Shown here: positions 27,490-36,468 of the stretch, piece after piece
Layout of the letters: each line of letters opens with the position of its first letter
Numbering within the stretch: the stretch's first letter is position 1
DNA from: Lactobacillus sp. ESL0677
Lineage (GTDB): Bacteria > Bacillota > Bacilli > Lactobacillales > Lactobacillaceae
Direction of reading: 5' to 3'
Assembly (NCBI RefSeq): GCF_029392875.1
Contig: NZ_CP113946.1
Coordinates: 1,860,001 to 1,924,000, forward strand
DNA: 64,000 nt
Position numbers and translations under genes: made by a program
The notes under the pieces: generated by a model
The model's input: the letters and a program-made list of their open reading frames with translations, nothing else
What the model was told of the DNA's origin: nothing
Database searches by the model: none

Positions 27490-28854
27490 CTACTCATTAA
27501 CTGGGTACTTATGTCTAAAGTAGTAATAAACACCAACAGAAATTGCTGGAATTAGTAAACCTAACAATGAAGTCACTGGATCATCAAAGAAATTGTTAAT
27601 CAAAATAATTAAGAAGGCAATAACAGCAATGATAACTGTCCACGGATAAGCCCAAACTTTGTATGGTCTTGTGACATTTGGTTTGCGGTGACGTAGAACC
27701 GGAACGGCTAAAATTGATAACAGATTAAAAATTGCTCCACTGAAGACAACTAAGGAAGTCAATTCATTTAAGTCTCGTGTTAAAACGAGCGCAATTGAAA
27801 TAATCATTTGCATAATTAAGCCGTGATCAGGTGTCCGGTATTTTGGATGAATATGCTCAAATGTCTTCCATAATAAGCCATCTTTAGAAACGGCATAGTA
27901 ATAACGTGAAAAGGCTAAAATCATTCCGTTTAATGAACTAATCATTGCCAAAACCATTGTTACAGCAACCAAAATTGTACCTGCATAGCCCATAAATGTC
28001 TGGGCCACATTAGTCCCTAAGTACAATTGACCAGCCCTAATTGACTTAGCAATTGCTTTAGCAGGTAATGAACGATAAATCGCAAAGTTGAACAACACAT
28101 AAACAACTGTTGTAAAACCAACCGATAAAATCAATGCTCGCGGCAGGTTCTTTTGCGGGTTTTTCATTTCACCGGCAACTGTGTTCAAGTTAGTCCAGCC
28201 CTCAAATGCCCAAAGAGATGCGATTACCGCAAAGGCCACCATTTGAATAATATCAATCACATTACCATGACCAGCAGGTAATGACAGTGACAAATTAGGC
28301 ATATAGTGACCAAAAAAGACACCCAGACCAATAATTAAAACTAATGGCAAAATCTTTAGCACCGTGAAGAAATTTTGCACCCATTCACCAACATTAACAC
28401 CAAAATAATTAATAACTGTGAAAATAACAATTAATAAAATTGCAACTGTTTTTACAGTTAAATCATCAAAGTGGAAAAAGGTCGTCAAAGCCATCGGCAA
28501 TGCAATCGCAATCGCCGCAATTGACCCAGGGCCACCAATCACCATACTTTGAAAGGTAAACATATAACCAATTACTGGTGAATATGCATCTGACAAATAA
28601 ACGTAAATCCCACCAGTTTCGGGATTCATTGCTCCTAATTCCGCAAAGCACAGACTTCCCATTAATGTAACTAGACCACCAACTAGCCATGCCAAAAGTG
28701 CATAGCCCATCGACATTTGTGACCGTTGCAAGACATACGACCCAATGTAAAAAATACCTGAGCCAATCATAATCCCAATTAAAATATTACTCCCACCAAA
28801 CACACCAATTGTCTTCTTCAGCTGCGGCGCGTTCTCTTCACTCTTTTCCTTCAA
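27490..28854 (-). CDS. APC-family amino acid permease
   Basis: About 454 residues and twelve membrane segments. The first helix carries the APC motif NILIGIMIGSGIFYIGSYVL, the substrate-binding G-S-G loop of the LAT/SteT type, and FAELGAMNPETGGIYVYLSD matches the conserved second-loop motif. It is close to the serine/threonine exchanger SteT or LAT-like subfamily, but the substrate cannot be fixed. The start is placed at the TTG at 28854, 7 nt after AGAGG; the ATG at 28899 has no ribosome site. It is a single gene. Confidence 0.85.
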   Translation of the reverse strand: MKEKSEENAPQLKKTIGVFGGSNILIGIMIGSGIFYIGSYVLQRSQMSMGYALLAWLVGGLVTLMGSLCFAELGAMNPETGGIYVYLSDAYSPVIGYMFTFQSMVIGGPGSIAAIAIALPMALTTFFHFDDLTVKTVAILLIVIFTVINYFGVNVGEWVQNFFTVLKILPLVLIIGLGVFFGHYMPNLSLSLPAGHGNVIDIIQMVAFAVIASLWAFEGWTNLNTVAGEMKNPQKNLPRALILSVGFTTVVYVLFNFAIYRSLPAKAIAKSIRAGQLYLGTNVAQTFMGYAGTILVAVTMVLAMISSLNGMILAFSRYYYAVSKDGLLWKTFEHIHPKYRTPDHGLIMQMIISIALVLTRDLNELTSLVVFSGAIFNLLSILAVPVLRHRKPNVTRPYKVWAYPWTVIIAVIAFLIILINNFFDDPVTSLLGLLIPAISVGVYYYFRHKYPVNE

Positions 28855-28899
28855 AATAACACCTCTTAAAAAATCAGGCCAACTTAAAAAGTTGCACAA

Positions 28900-29264
28900 A
28901 CAAAAACCTCATTGTCCTAAAAACAACAAGGCTATAATTAATCATTTTAGACAAATCAAATAGCGCTCCTTGGGCAATAATCCAAGACAGTTTGCAAGAT
29001 ATTGTCCTGCAACCCAACCAAAAACTTGCACAAACAAATTCTTGATTTCGGCGATAATTCTTCGATTAACAATCTTTGCTTTTGTGTACTCCTGCTAAGT
29101 TAGTAATTATCGCAACCTCTAATATGTTGGCTCCTTAACTTAAAAAAAGATTAGGACAAAAAGCATTATTTGTCAATACATTGCTTTAATAATTATTTAA
29201 CTTATTCCAATTTTATTAGAAATAATATGCTATGATAGATTTAATCACTTGAAAGGAGTCCTGC
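28900..29264. repeat. Intergenic region with repeat copy B and decayed IS-like sequence
   Basis: 29089-29225 is related to copy A at 26612: CTCCTGCTAAGTTAGTAATTA then AATATGTTGG and later CTTTAATAATTATTTAACTT. To its left, AACTTGCACAAACAAA occurs twice in similar form (about 28893 and 29025), again suggesting IS debris. No intact gene is seen. A GAAAGGAG ribosome site for the next gene lies at its right end. Confidence 0.45.
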
Positions 29265-30488
29265 ATGGAAATCATTCATCACTTTCACAACGCACAACCT
29301 ATTGTTGTTAGTAACCAAGCAGCTGTTCTAACTAATGTTAATTTTCAAGTTGCAGTGCCTTGTAAATTAAATCAAGAATTATTAACCGATAATTTAGTTA
29401 AAGATGATAGTCAAAATATTTACTTCGATACTTCACAAGGATTGCTTTTATTTAGCGATGCATATTTTAAAGGATTAAATTATTTTAATAAACTTGTACT
29501 TTTTACTCAAGTTAAATGGGGAAAAGTCAAAAACTGCCACGGAACTAGTTTTTATTCCCAGCAGCATCAACTACTTAAAAAGTTACCATTAACCAGTAAT
29601 TTGCAATTTATCGGTCAGGGAGAAGATATATTTCAGCAAACTTGGCTTATAACTTCAGCTGGTACTTGGGTTAATAAATGTGATATCTGGCTTGACGGCG
29701 AGCCGTTAATTACACGTACTCATGATTTATGCCAAGAAAAAACGCTGATTGTTAATCCTTGCGGCACAATTGCGTGCAATCACTTAGGGCAAAACTTGCA
29801 GAAAATTAACCAAGCAACATCGCTACAGATTAAAGCAATCAAAGAGGATATATTTGGCAATGAATATCTTCAAATTGCTCCCGATACTTTTATTCCGACA
29901 ACTGATTGCATCTTGCATAACTATCCCAGCCACTTAACCCCCCAGCAACCACACCTGCTTATTACCGAAAATATTAACCAGATGTTTTGGGGCGTTCAAA
30001 ACGGTTGTGAAGCTGCCGCCTTATTAATGGGACTTCATTACCAGCACAAGTTGGAAACAACGGATTATCAAACTTTTATCGATGAAATGCCGCTGGCTCC
30101 AGATTATAATCCGTATCATGGTTTTGGCGGTTCACCTTACGAAAATGTCACGGGACGTTTTGAAGCAATCTTTCCGTCTGCCTTATTAAATTGGGGACGT
30201 AAATTTACAGACTTGCGTGACTTAACTGGCGCACACGAGTCAGACCTCATTGCCGCTATTAAACGCGGCAACCCTGTCCTAACCTATGTCACTACTAATT
30301 TCACTCAACCAGATCCAGACACTTATCCGTGGGGCAAAACATACAAAAATAACCACGCCGTTTTATTAGACGGCTTTAGCGAAGATTTGTTTCATGTTTC
30401 CGACCCAATTGATGGTCATTACTGGCTGACTAAGGCAGCTTTTATGCAAGCATACAAGGTTAGAACATGGGCCATCGAAATTATGTAG
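29265..30488 (+). CDS. C39-like cysteine peptidase-fold protein
   Basis: A 407-residue protein. The C-terminal half (about 235-407) has the Peptidase_C39_2 layout: catalytic Cys in WGVQNGCEAAALLMGLHY, His in KNNHAVLLDGFSED, and Asp in FHVSDPIDGHYW. The N-terminal half is a beta-rich region without recognisable motif, possibly repeated SLAP- or SH3-like modules. There is no signal peptide in the sequence as read, so it may be cytoplasmic. GAAAGGAG lies 6 nt before the ATG. The next gene, a P1-family peptidase, follows after 30 nt, so they may form an operon. The substrate is unknown. Confidence 0.7.
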   Translation: MEIIHHFHNAQPIVVSNQAAVLTNVNFQVAVPCKLNQELLTDNLVKDDSQNIYFDTSQGLLLFSDAYFKGLNYFNKLVLFTQVKWGKVKNCHGTSFYSQQHQLLKKLPLTSNLQFIGQGEDIFQQTWLITSAGTWVNKCDIWLDGEPLITRTHDLCQEKTLIVNPCGTIACNHLGQNLQKINQATSLQIKAIKEDIFGNEYLQIAPDTFIPTTDCILHNYPSHLTPQQPHLLITENINQMFWGVQNGCEAAALLMGLHYQHKLETTDYQTFIDEMPLAPDYNPYHGFGGSPYENVTGRFEAIFPSALLNWGRKFTDLRDLTGAHESDLIAAIKRGNPVLTYVTTNFTQPDPDTYPWGKTYKNNHAVLLDGFSEDLFHVSDPIDGHYWLTKAAFMQAYKVRTWAIEIM

Positions 30489-30518
30489 AGCAATGTTTTT
30501 AAAGAAAGAAGAAAAATT

Positions 30519-31592
30519 ATGGGACTTAATAAACCACTTTTAAATGCACTTAGCGACGCCAAACAAGGTCCGCAAAATTTAATTACTGATGTTGCCGGCA
30601 TTACTGTTGGTCACAAAACATTAAAAACTGACCGGTTGAACACGGGTGTAACAGTAATTAAACCTTGCCAAGATAATATTTTCAGGGAAAAAATGCCAGC
30701 CGCTGTTCAAGTAATCAATGGTTTTGGCAAGAGTACCGGACTAGTGCAAGTCGAAGAACTTGGAACGATTGAAACGCCACTGGTCTTAACTAACACTCTA
30801 AGTGTCGGGACTGCTTATACTGCTTTAGTTAAGCAAATGCTTGCCGAAAATCCTGAGATTGGAACGACAACTGGTAGTGTTAATCCAATTATTATGGAAT
30901 GTAATGACAGTACCATCAACCATATTCGTGATTTAGGTGTAACAGAAGCTGACGTTAACGATGCCTTTGCGGCAGCTGACACAAGTTTTGAAGAAGGACC
31001 TGTTGGCGGCGGCACTGGTATGTGCTGTTACGACCTAAAAGGTGGTATTGGTTCTTCTTCACGGCAAGTTGAAATCGATGGTAAAACCTTTACTATGGGG
31101 GCACTTGTAATGTCCAACTTTGGCTTTGGCGAAGACTTAAACATTTACGGCGAACATATTGGTCAAAAAATCACGCAAATGAGAAAGGATAAGGAAAAAG
31201 GCAGTATTATCACAATTATTGCTACCGATATTCCGTTTAATTCCCGGCAGCTAAAGCGAATTGCACGCCGCTCAAGCGTAGGAATTACCCGTAGTGGCTC
31301 CTTCACTGGTAACGGCAGCGGTGAAATCACCCTTGCCTTTTCAACAGCCAATCGTGTAAGTCACTTCCCGGAAACAGAGTTAAGCTCGATTCAAGCGATC
31401 ACCGATGACAAGATTGACCGCTACTTCCGAATTACCGTTGACATTGTTAATGAAGCCATTCTAAGTTCATTAGCCCACGGTAAAACTTTTATCAATTGCG
31501 ATGGTAAACCTGTTTACGGTTTACCAGATGCGTTAAACGAGTTGGGTGACGACCCAGATGCAACCAAGTTAAAGGAACAATTGGGACTTTAA
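30519..31592 (+). CDS. P1-family peptidase (DmpA/BapA type, L-aminopeptidase/D-esterase)
   Basis: A 357-residue Ntn-fold hydrolase. Visible: ITDVAGITVGHKTL at the start, the oxyanion/loop region GTTTGSVNPIIMECND, the internal GPVGGGTGMCCYDLKGGIGS, VMSNFGFGEDLNIYG before the predicted autocleavage region, and RRSSVGITRSGSFTGNGSGE carrying conserved active-site residues. Family members self-process into two chains and remove N-terminal amino acids from small peptides or beta-peptides. Cytoplasmic. It is terminated by a strong hairpin at 31613-31649. Confidence 0.85.
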   Translation: MGLNKPLLNALSDAKQGPQNLITDVAGITVGHKTLKTDRLNTGVTVIKPCQDNIFREKMPAAVQVINGFGKSTGLVQVEELGTIETPLVLTNTLSVGTAYTALVKQMLAENPEIGTTTGSVNPIIMECNDSTINHIRDLGVTEADVNDAFAAADTSFEEGPVGGGTGMCCYDLKGGIGSSSRQVEIDGKTFTMGALVMSNFGFGEDLNIYGEHIGQKITQMRKDKEKGSIITIIATDIPFNSRQLKRIARRSSVGITRSGSFTGNGSGEITLAFSTANRVSHFPETELSSIQAITDDKIDRYFRITVDIVNEAILSSLAHGKTFINCDGKPVYGLPDALNELGDDPDATKLKEQLGL

Positions 31593-31612
31593 TTAATCTC
31601 GGCTAACACAAT

Positions 31613-31649
31613 AAGTCATGAAGCTTAACTGCTTCATGACTTATTTTTC
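31613..31649 (+). terminator. Strong terminator after the P1 peptidase
   Basis: Perfect 12-bp stem AAGTCATGAAGC / GCTTCATGACTT with a TTAACT loop, then ATTTTT. Confidence 0.92.
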
Positions 31650-31663
31650 TTAACGACATTCCT

Positions 31664-31707
31664 GTTACCGGTAACGACAATTTTACCCTCTAGTTAAATG
31701 CTATAAT
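31664..31707 (+). promoter_or_regulatory. MalR-type operator and promoter of the GH13 gene at 31750
   Basis: The perfect palindrome GTTACCGGTAAC (31664-31675) lies upstream of TATAAT (31702-31707). The same LacI-family site type precedes mapA (41895) and the GH13 pair (45410), so this isolated gene is probably in the MalR regulon. An imperfect cre-like sequence, AATAGCGATTACAT, follows the -10 box. Confidence 0.7.
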
Positions 31708-31749
31708 GATTACCAATAATAGCGATTACATTTTATAGGAGAAAATATC

Positions 31750-33366
31750 ATGACACCGTGGTGGAAAAAAGCAGTTATCTATCAAATTTATCCCAAATCC
31801 TTCCAAGACAGTAATGGCGACGGAATTGGTGACCTGCGCGGAATCATCTCGCGCCTTGATTATTTACAAAAGTTAGGGATTGATGCCATCTGGCTATCTC
31901 CTATTTACCTATCGCCGGGTGTTGATAACGGTTATGACATTGCAGATTACGAAAAAATTGACCCGCAATACGGCACAATGACTGAGATGGAACAATTAAT
32001 TGCTGAGGCAAAAAAGCGGAACATTCGAATCATTATGGACCTCGTAGTTAACCATACTTCAGATAAACATCCATGGTTTATTGAAGCGCGAAAGAGCAAG
32101 ACTAATCCTTACCGCGATTTTTATATTTGGCGTGATCCAGTTGATAACCACGAACCTAATGATTTGAAGTCGGACTTTTCTGGATCGGCTTGGCAGTACG
32201 ACCAGCAGACTAAACAATATTATCTTCACTTTTTTGCGGCCCAACAACCTGACTTAAATTGGAAAAACCCTAAATTACGCCAAAAAATCTATGACATGAT
32301 GAATTTTTGGTTAGATAAGGGCATCGGCGGGTTTCGCATGGATGTTATTGAGTTAATTGGGAAAGACCCGGATAAGAAAATCCGTGAAAATGGCCCCAAG
32401 TTGCACACTTACATTCAAGAAATGCACGAACACACATTAGCTCATCGCAACGTTATGACTGTCGGCGAAACTTGGAGTGCCGACATTAAAGGCGCTACGC
32501 AATATTCCGATCCTGACAGGCATGAACTATCAATGGTCTTTCAATTTGAAGATCAAGGAATTGACCAGCAAGTTGGCAAGTCCAAGTGGGACTTGCGTCC
32601 TTTTAACATCAGTGAACTCAAGAAAATCTTCATTAAATGGCAAACTGAACTTGATTATAACCATGCTTGGAACAGTCTTTTTTGGGAAAATCACGATATC
32701 CCGCGAGTTATTTCTCGCTGGGGCAATGACAACAAGTACCGCGTGCAATCAGCTAAAATGTTTGCAATTGCCCTGCATCTGATGCACGGTACACCATATA
32801 TTTTTAATGGCGAAGAAATTGGTATGACTAATTGTCCTATCCACGACATCAGTGAAGTCGAAGACCTTGAGAGCATCAATATGTATCATGAGCGGCTTAA
32901 GGCAGGCTACACTAAAGAAGAATTAATTCACGCAATTAATGTTAAGGGGCGCGACAATGCCCGCAGACCAATGCAGTGGTTAAATGAGAAGAATGCTGGC
33001 TTTTCTAGTGCTAAGCCGTGGCTTGCAACTAACCCTAATTACCGCGAAATTAACGTTAAACAGGCTTTAGCTGACCCTAATTCAATCTTTTATACTTACC
33101 AGAAGTTAATTAAACTGCGCCATGAACATGAGATTGTCATTAACGGCAGCTTTGAGCCCATCACTACTAATGACAATATCTTAGCTTACTACCGCCAACT
33201 AAATAAAAAGCGCTGGCTGATAGTTGCTAATTTCAGTGATCAAGAAACCGCGTTTTCATCTGCCGACACAATTCAAGAAGTGTTAATTTCTAATTATCCT
33301 GAGCGCCAAACTCTTCAAAACATTACCTTGCAACCCTATGAAGCATTTGCTATCAGTGTTAAGTAA
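31750..33366 (+). CDS. GH13_31 alpha-glucosidase (glucan/oligo-1,6-glucosidase type)
   Basis: The 538-residue cytoplasmic enzyme cleaves alpha-1,6-linked glucose from isomalto-oligosaccharides or dextrins. Motifs: IYQIYPKSFQDSNGDGIGDL, region I LVVNHTSDKHPWF, nucleophile Asp in GGFRMDVIELIG, acid/base Glu in VMTVGETWS, and transition-state Asp in FWENHDIPRVISRW. The Val after MD in RMDVIE is typical of alpha-1,6-preferring DexB/oligo-1,6 enzymes. AGGAG lies 8 nt before the ATG. It stands alone, 800 bp from the mal operon, sharing its operator. Trehalose-6-phosphate hydrolase is an alternative but less likely. Confidence 0.88.
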   Translation: MTPWWKKAVIYQIYPKSFQDSNGDGIGDLRGIISRLDYLQKLGIDAIWLSPIYLSPGVDNGYDIADYEKIDPQYGTMTEMEQLIAEAKKRNIRIIMDLVVNHTSDKHPWFIEARKSKTNPYRDFYIWRDPVDNHEPNDLKSDFSGSAWQYDQQTKQYYLHFFAAQQPDLNWKNPKLRQKIYDMMNFWLDKGIGGFRMDVIELIGKDPDKKIRENGPKLHTYIQEMHEHTLAHRNVMTVGETWSADIKGATQYSDPDRHELSMVFQFEDQGIDQQVGKSKWDLRPFNISELKKIFIKWQTELDYNHAWNSLFWENHDIPRVISRWGNDNKYRVQSAKMFAIALHLMHGTPYIFNGEEIGMTNCPIHDISEVEDLESINMYHERLKAGYTKEELIHAINVKGRDNARRPMQWLNEKNAGFSSAKPWLATNPNYREINVKQALADPNSIFYTYQKLIKLRHEHEIVINGSFEPITTNDNILAYYRQLNKKRWLIVANFSDQETAFSSADTIQEVLISNYPERQTLQNITLQPYEAFAISVK

Positions 33367-33369
33367 TAA

Positions 33370-33400
33370 AAATAAGCCATGAGATTTCATGGTTTATTTT
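33370..33400 (+). terminator. Terminator after the GH13 gene
   Basis: AATAAGCCATGA / TCATGGTTTATT with a GATT loop, then TTATATTT. Confidence 0.85.
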
Positions 33401-33430
33401 ATATTTATAATTATTACTAATTTCTTGTGT

Positions 33431-33541
33431 TATACTTTTTATGGAATTAATATGATGTTTTGTCTAACACGAAACATTGAATGTGTAACAAGTTAGTCAC
33501 TTGTTATGTATATGGGGCGATCTCAGTTGATCGCTTTTTTG
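33431..33541 (+). ncRNA. Candidate small RNA with two hairpins, locus 2
   Basis: An extended -10 box (TGTTATACT, 33428-33436) would start a transcript of about 100 nt. It contains the hairpin TAACAAGT-TAGTC-ACTTGTTA (33486-33506) and ends at GCGATC-TCAGTT-GATCGC plus T6 (33517-33540). No reading frame with a ribosome site is seen. The order, spacing and terminator are close to those at 12635-12688, suggesting one sRNA family with two loci in this window. Confidence 0.45.
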
Positions 33542-33550
33542 TTGCATTCA

Positions 33551-33578
33551 AAAAACCTCTCAGTATTTACTGAGGGGC
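33551..33578 (-). terminator. Terminator after the macro-domain gene
   Basis: CCCCTCAGTA / TACTGAGAGG on the minus strand, followed by TTTTTTG. Confidence 0.8.
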
Positions 33579-33585
33579 TTATTTT

Positions 33586-34086
33586 TTATATTTGCGTTTG
33601 ATAAAGTGCAGCCGTTTTTTCATCGAATGCACACATTATTACTTCAATATTATATGATGCGTTCTTTTGCAGCCAGCTATTTACCGTTCTAAAAGCAATC
33701 ATCGCTGCTCGCCGCGCTGGAAAGCCGTAGGCACCCGTTGAAATTGCTGGGAAAGCAATACTATGCAAATGATATTCTTTAGCTAAATCAAGACAGTTAA
33801 TATAGCAGGTGCGCAAAAACGAATCGTCACTTGCCCGCCCCGAGTAAATCGGGCCAACTGTATGAATCACAAATTTAGCTGGTAAATGATAACACTTAGT
33901 TATTTTAGCCTGACCCGTTTTGCAGCCATGCAAAGTGCGACATTCTTCAAGTAATTCCGGTCCAGCAGCCTTGTGAATTGCACCATCAACGCCTAACCCA
34001 CCTAGTAAAGTCTTGTTGGCTGCATTAACGATCGCATCAACTTTTAACGTCGTAATGTCAGCTTGAATAATTTTAACTGTTGCCAT
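33586..34086 (-). CDS. Macro-domain ADP-ribose hydrolase (YmdB type)
   Basis: A 166-residue single macro domain. Ligand-binding blocks are [20 protein letters not shown] (with the catalytic-region Asn and Gly-rich loop), [29 protein letters not shown] and [17 protein letters not shown]. Family members hydrolyse O-acetyl-ADP-ribose or remove ADP-ribose from proteins. AGGGGAGG lies before the ATG. It has its own terminator and does not overlap neighbouring operons, so no link to maltose metabolism is implied. Confidence 0.92.
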   Translation of the reverse strand: MATVKIIQADITTLKVDAIVNAANKTLLGGLGVDGAIHKAAGPELLEECRTLHGCKTGQAKITKCYHLPAKFVIHTVGPIYSGRASDDSFLRTCYINCLDLAKEYHLHSIAFPAISTGAYGFPARRAAMIAFRTVNSWLQKNASYNIEVIMCAFDEKTAALYQTQI

Positions 34087-34138
34087 TATTTACCTCCCCT
34101 TTCTCTATATTTTAACCCAACTTAATCTCTAGCCATGC

Positions 34139-34170
34139 AAAAAAGTGCAGCCATATTAGCTGCGCTTTTA
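34139..34170 (-). terminator. Terminator at the end of the mal operon
   Basis: AAAAGCGCAGC / GCTGCACTTTT on the minus strand, then TTGCA. It ends the mapA-pgmB-msmK-malE-malF-malG unit. Confidence 0.85.
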
Positions 34171-34182
34171 ATAAATAGATAT

Positions 34183-35043
34183 TTATCCCTTTTCTGCACC
34201 AGCGGTAATCCCGTTGACGTAGAATTTTTGCATAAAGACAAACAAAATTGTAATTGGAATAGCAATTACGACACATCCTGCCACAAATTCCGTAAAGAAT
34301 TGCGTCGCATTCCCTTTAGTGTTATGTACCATATTGTACAAACCATAAGCAATAGTGTAATTCTTCGGGTTACCTGAAGTCGATAAGATAATACCTGAGA
34401 AAATGAAGTCAGTCCACGGACCGATAAAAGCAGTCAGAGCTGTATAAACAATCATCGGTTTAGCTAATGGCAAATCAATATGAGTAAAAATTTGCCATTT
34501 GGTTGCACCATCAATTTCCGCAGCTTCATCAATCGAAAACGGTACGGTATCAAAGAAACCTTTAGCAACGTAGAAGCCCAAGCCGGCACCACCGACATAA
34601 ACCAGCAGCAGGCCGCCCAAGTTTAACATGTTCAAGCCCTTCAAAATATAGTAGAGAGCAATCATTGACATGAACCCAGGGAACATCCCTAATACCAAAG
34701 CAATCTGCATGAATGGCTTTCTAAATGAAAAGCGTAGACGTGACAAAACATAAGCCACAGAAATCGTTAAAAATGTGGAAATAATCATTGACAATACAGA
34801 AATAACCAACGTATTAATAATCCAATTAACTAATGGATATTGGGAGTTAGTAAAAATACCAATATAATTATCTATCGTAAATTTATCCGGCCAAAAAGTT
34901 GAAACAAATCCGGTATCATTGTATGAAAAGCTAGCCAAAATAATCCAAACAATCGGCAAAATCCAGACAACGGCTAAAATTGTTAATAGTAAATAACGGA
35001 AAATCAGCGAAAGGCGTCTTTGATTTTTATAAGATTTCATCAT
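34183..35043 (-). CDS. malG: Maltodextrin ABC transporter permease MalG
   Basis: A 286-residue inner permease with six membrane segments and the EAA loop DEAAEIDGATKWQIFTHIDLPLAKP, which contacts the MsmK-type ATPase. It ends in AGAEKG, as MalG proteins do. The start is translationally coupled to malF (TAATG overlap); the second ATG at 35040 has better spacing from AAGGAGG and may be the true start. Works with malE, malF and the ATPase to import maltose and maltodextrins. Confidence 0.94.
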   Translation of the reverse strand: MMKSYKNQRRLSLIFRYLLLTILAVVWILPIVWIILASFSYNDTGFVSTFWPDKFTIDNYIGIFTNSQYPLVNWIINTLVISVLSMIISTFLTISVAYVLSRLRFSFRKPFMQIALVLGMFPGFMSMIALYYILKGLNMLNLGGLLLVYVGGAGLGFYVAKGFFDTVPFSIDEAAEIDGATKWQIFTHIDLPLAKPMIVYTALTAFIGPWTDFIFSGIILSTSGNPKNYTIAYGLYNMVHNTKGNATQFFTEFVAGCVVIAIPITILFVFMQKFYVNGITAGAEKG

Positions 35044-36401
35044 TAGCCCTCCTTGTAAGCATTAGTATGACGATAAGCAATCAATGAGAAGACCGCACTG
35101 ATAATAAAGATTAGAATACCTAAAACTGCAGATGCGTTGTACTTTTGCTCTTGGCCAAAAGTCAAATTGTAAAGCCAAGTAACCAGCAAGTCAGTTGACC
35201 CAGCACCATTGTAACTATTATTCATTGGCGCACCACCCGTTAGCAAGAAGATAACGTTAAAGTTATTGATGTTACCAATGAACTGTTGGATTAATGATGG
35301 TGCCATTACAAATAAAATCTGTGGGAATGTAATTGACTTAAAGACTTGAATTGCATTCGCACCATCAATCTTAGCAGCTTCAATTTGGTCAGTTGGCAGA
35401 TTCTGAATAATTGCAGTTGAAACTAACATTGAAACTGGAATACCAATCCACATGTTAACCACAATTACAGTAATTCGTGCAACTAACGGTGAGGCCTGAC
35501 TATCAATAAAGTGAATTGGATGAGCAATCAATCCTAAATTAGTCAGGATTGCATTAAGTGCACCTTGATAATCCAAAAATTGCGCCATCATCAATAAGGA
35601 AACAAACTGCGGTACAGCCCAAACAATTACAAAAATTGTCCGCCAAAAACCTTTATGTCTAATCCCTTTAGATTCAATTAATAAAGCTAATAAAACACCA
35701 AAGAAAAAAGTAGTTACAGTAGCTGCTACTGCCCAAACTAACGTCCAACCTAATACTGGAAAAAATGTCCCTGATAGATCCCCACTAATGACATTGCCAA
35801 AAGCCTGAAAACCAGTCCAAGAAAAAGCAATTGCGTGTTGCCGATCATAGTTAGTAAAGGCCATCGAAATCATAAAAATTGTTGGCAAGATTGTAAAACT
35901 AATAATTCCTAAAAGTGGGAAGGCCATTAACGTATCATGCAAGCGAGCATCAAATAAATTAGCCAGTTCTTCTTTGTTGGTCATAATATGTTGACCATCA
36001 CGCTTAAGAGCGTAATTTTTTCTCGTTGACCTTAGATTGACAATATATAGGTAAATCATCCCTATACAAACAATCAAAGCTAGCAAGCCAAACAACAAAA
36101 TCAAAACAGAATTTGATGGTTGCTTAGTAATATAGACTCCCTGAGCTTTATCAAAGACAACTTTTTTAGTCTTATTAGGGCCCAAGTTCGTCATCATTGC
36201 CATTGCTGAAACACCACCGAAAATCAGCCAGACAATAAAGGCAACTTCAGCAATTAGCATTGCAAGACCTTTAACCCACTGCTTATTTTCTAAGGCATTA
36301 CTACCCATAATAAAGAACGACAATTTTGTGGCAACACTGCCTTTAGACCAAACTTCATGAAAAGTTGCCGCAGGAGCTGCATGCTTTTTCTTTCTAAACA
36401 T
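35043..36401 (-). CDS. malF: Maltodextrin ABC transporter permease MalF
   Basis: A 452-residue permease with the EAA loop IEAAKIDGANAIQVFKSITFP and about eight hydrophobic segments. It has an N-terminal cytoplasmic stretch and two extra helices (MLIAEVAFIVWLIFGGVSAM and SVLILLFGLLALIVCIGMIY) before the six-helix core, as in Gram-positive MdxF/MalF. AGAGGGGAA lies before the ATG. It is separated from malE by a hairpin that probably sets a lower level of malF/malG relative to malE. Confidence 0.94.
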   Translation of the reverse strand: MFRKKKHAAPAATFHEVWSKGSVATKLSFFIMGSNALENKQWVKGLAMLIAEVAFIVWLIFGGVSAMAMMTNLGPNKTKKVVFDKAQGVYITKQPSNSVLILLFGLLALIVCIGMIYLYIVNLRSTRKNYALKRDGQHIMTNKEELANLFDARLHDTLMAFPLLGIISFTILPTIFMISMAFTNYDRQHAIAFSWTGFQAFGNVISGDLSGTFFPVLGWTLVWAVAATVTTFFFGVLLALLIESKGIRHKGFWRTIFVIVWAVPQFVSLLMMAQFLDYQGALNAILTNLGLIAHPIHFIDSQASPLVARITVIVVNMWIGIPVSMLVSTAIIQNLPTDQIEAAKIDGANAIQVFKSITFPQILFVMAPSLIQQFIGNINNFNVIFLLTGGAPMNNSYNGAGSTDLLVTWLYNLTFGQEQKYNASAVLGILIFIISAVFSLIAYRHTNAYKEG

Positions 36402-36416
36402 AATTTCCCCTCTTTT

Positions 36417-36460
36417 TAAGTAAGAAAAGGCTGGACATCAATCCCAACCTTTTTACTTAC
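36417..36460 (-). terminator. Intraoperonic hairpin between malE and malF
   Basis: An extended stem, AAGTAA...AAGGTTGG against CCAGCCTT...TTACTT, around GATTGATGT. There is only a short T run, so it is more likely a partial terminator or mRNA stabiliser that raises malE relative to malF/malG than a full stop. Confidence 0.6.
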
Positions 36461-36468
36461 AAGATTAA

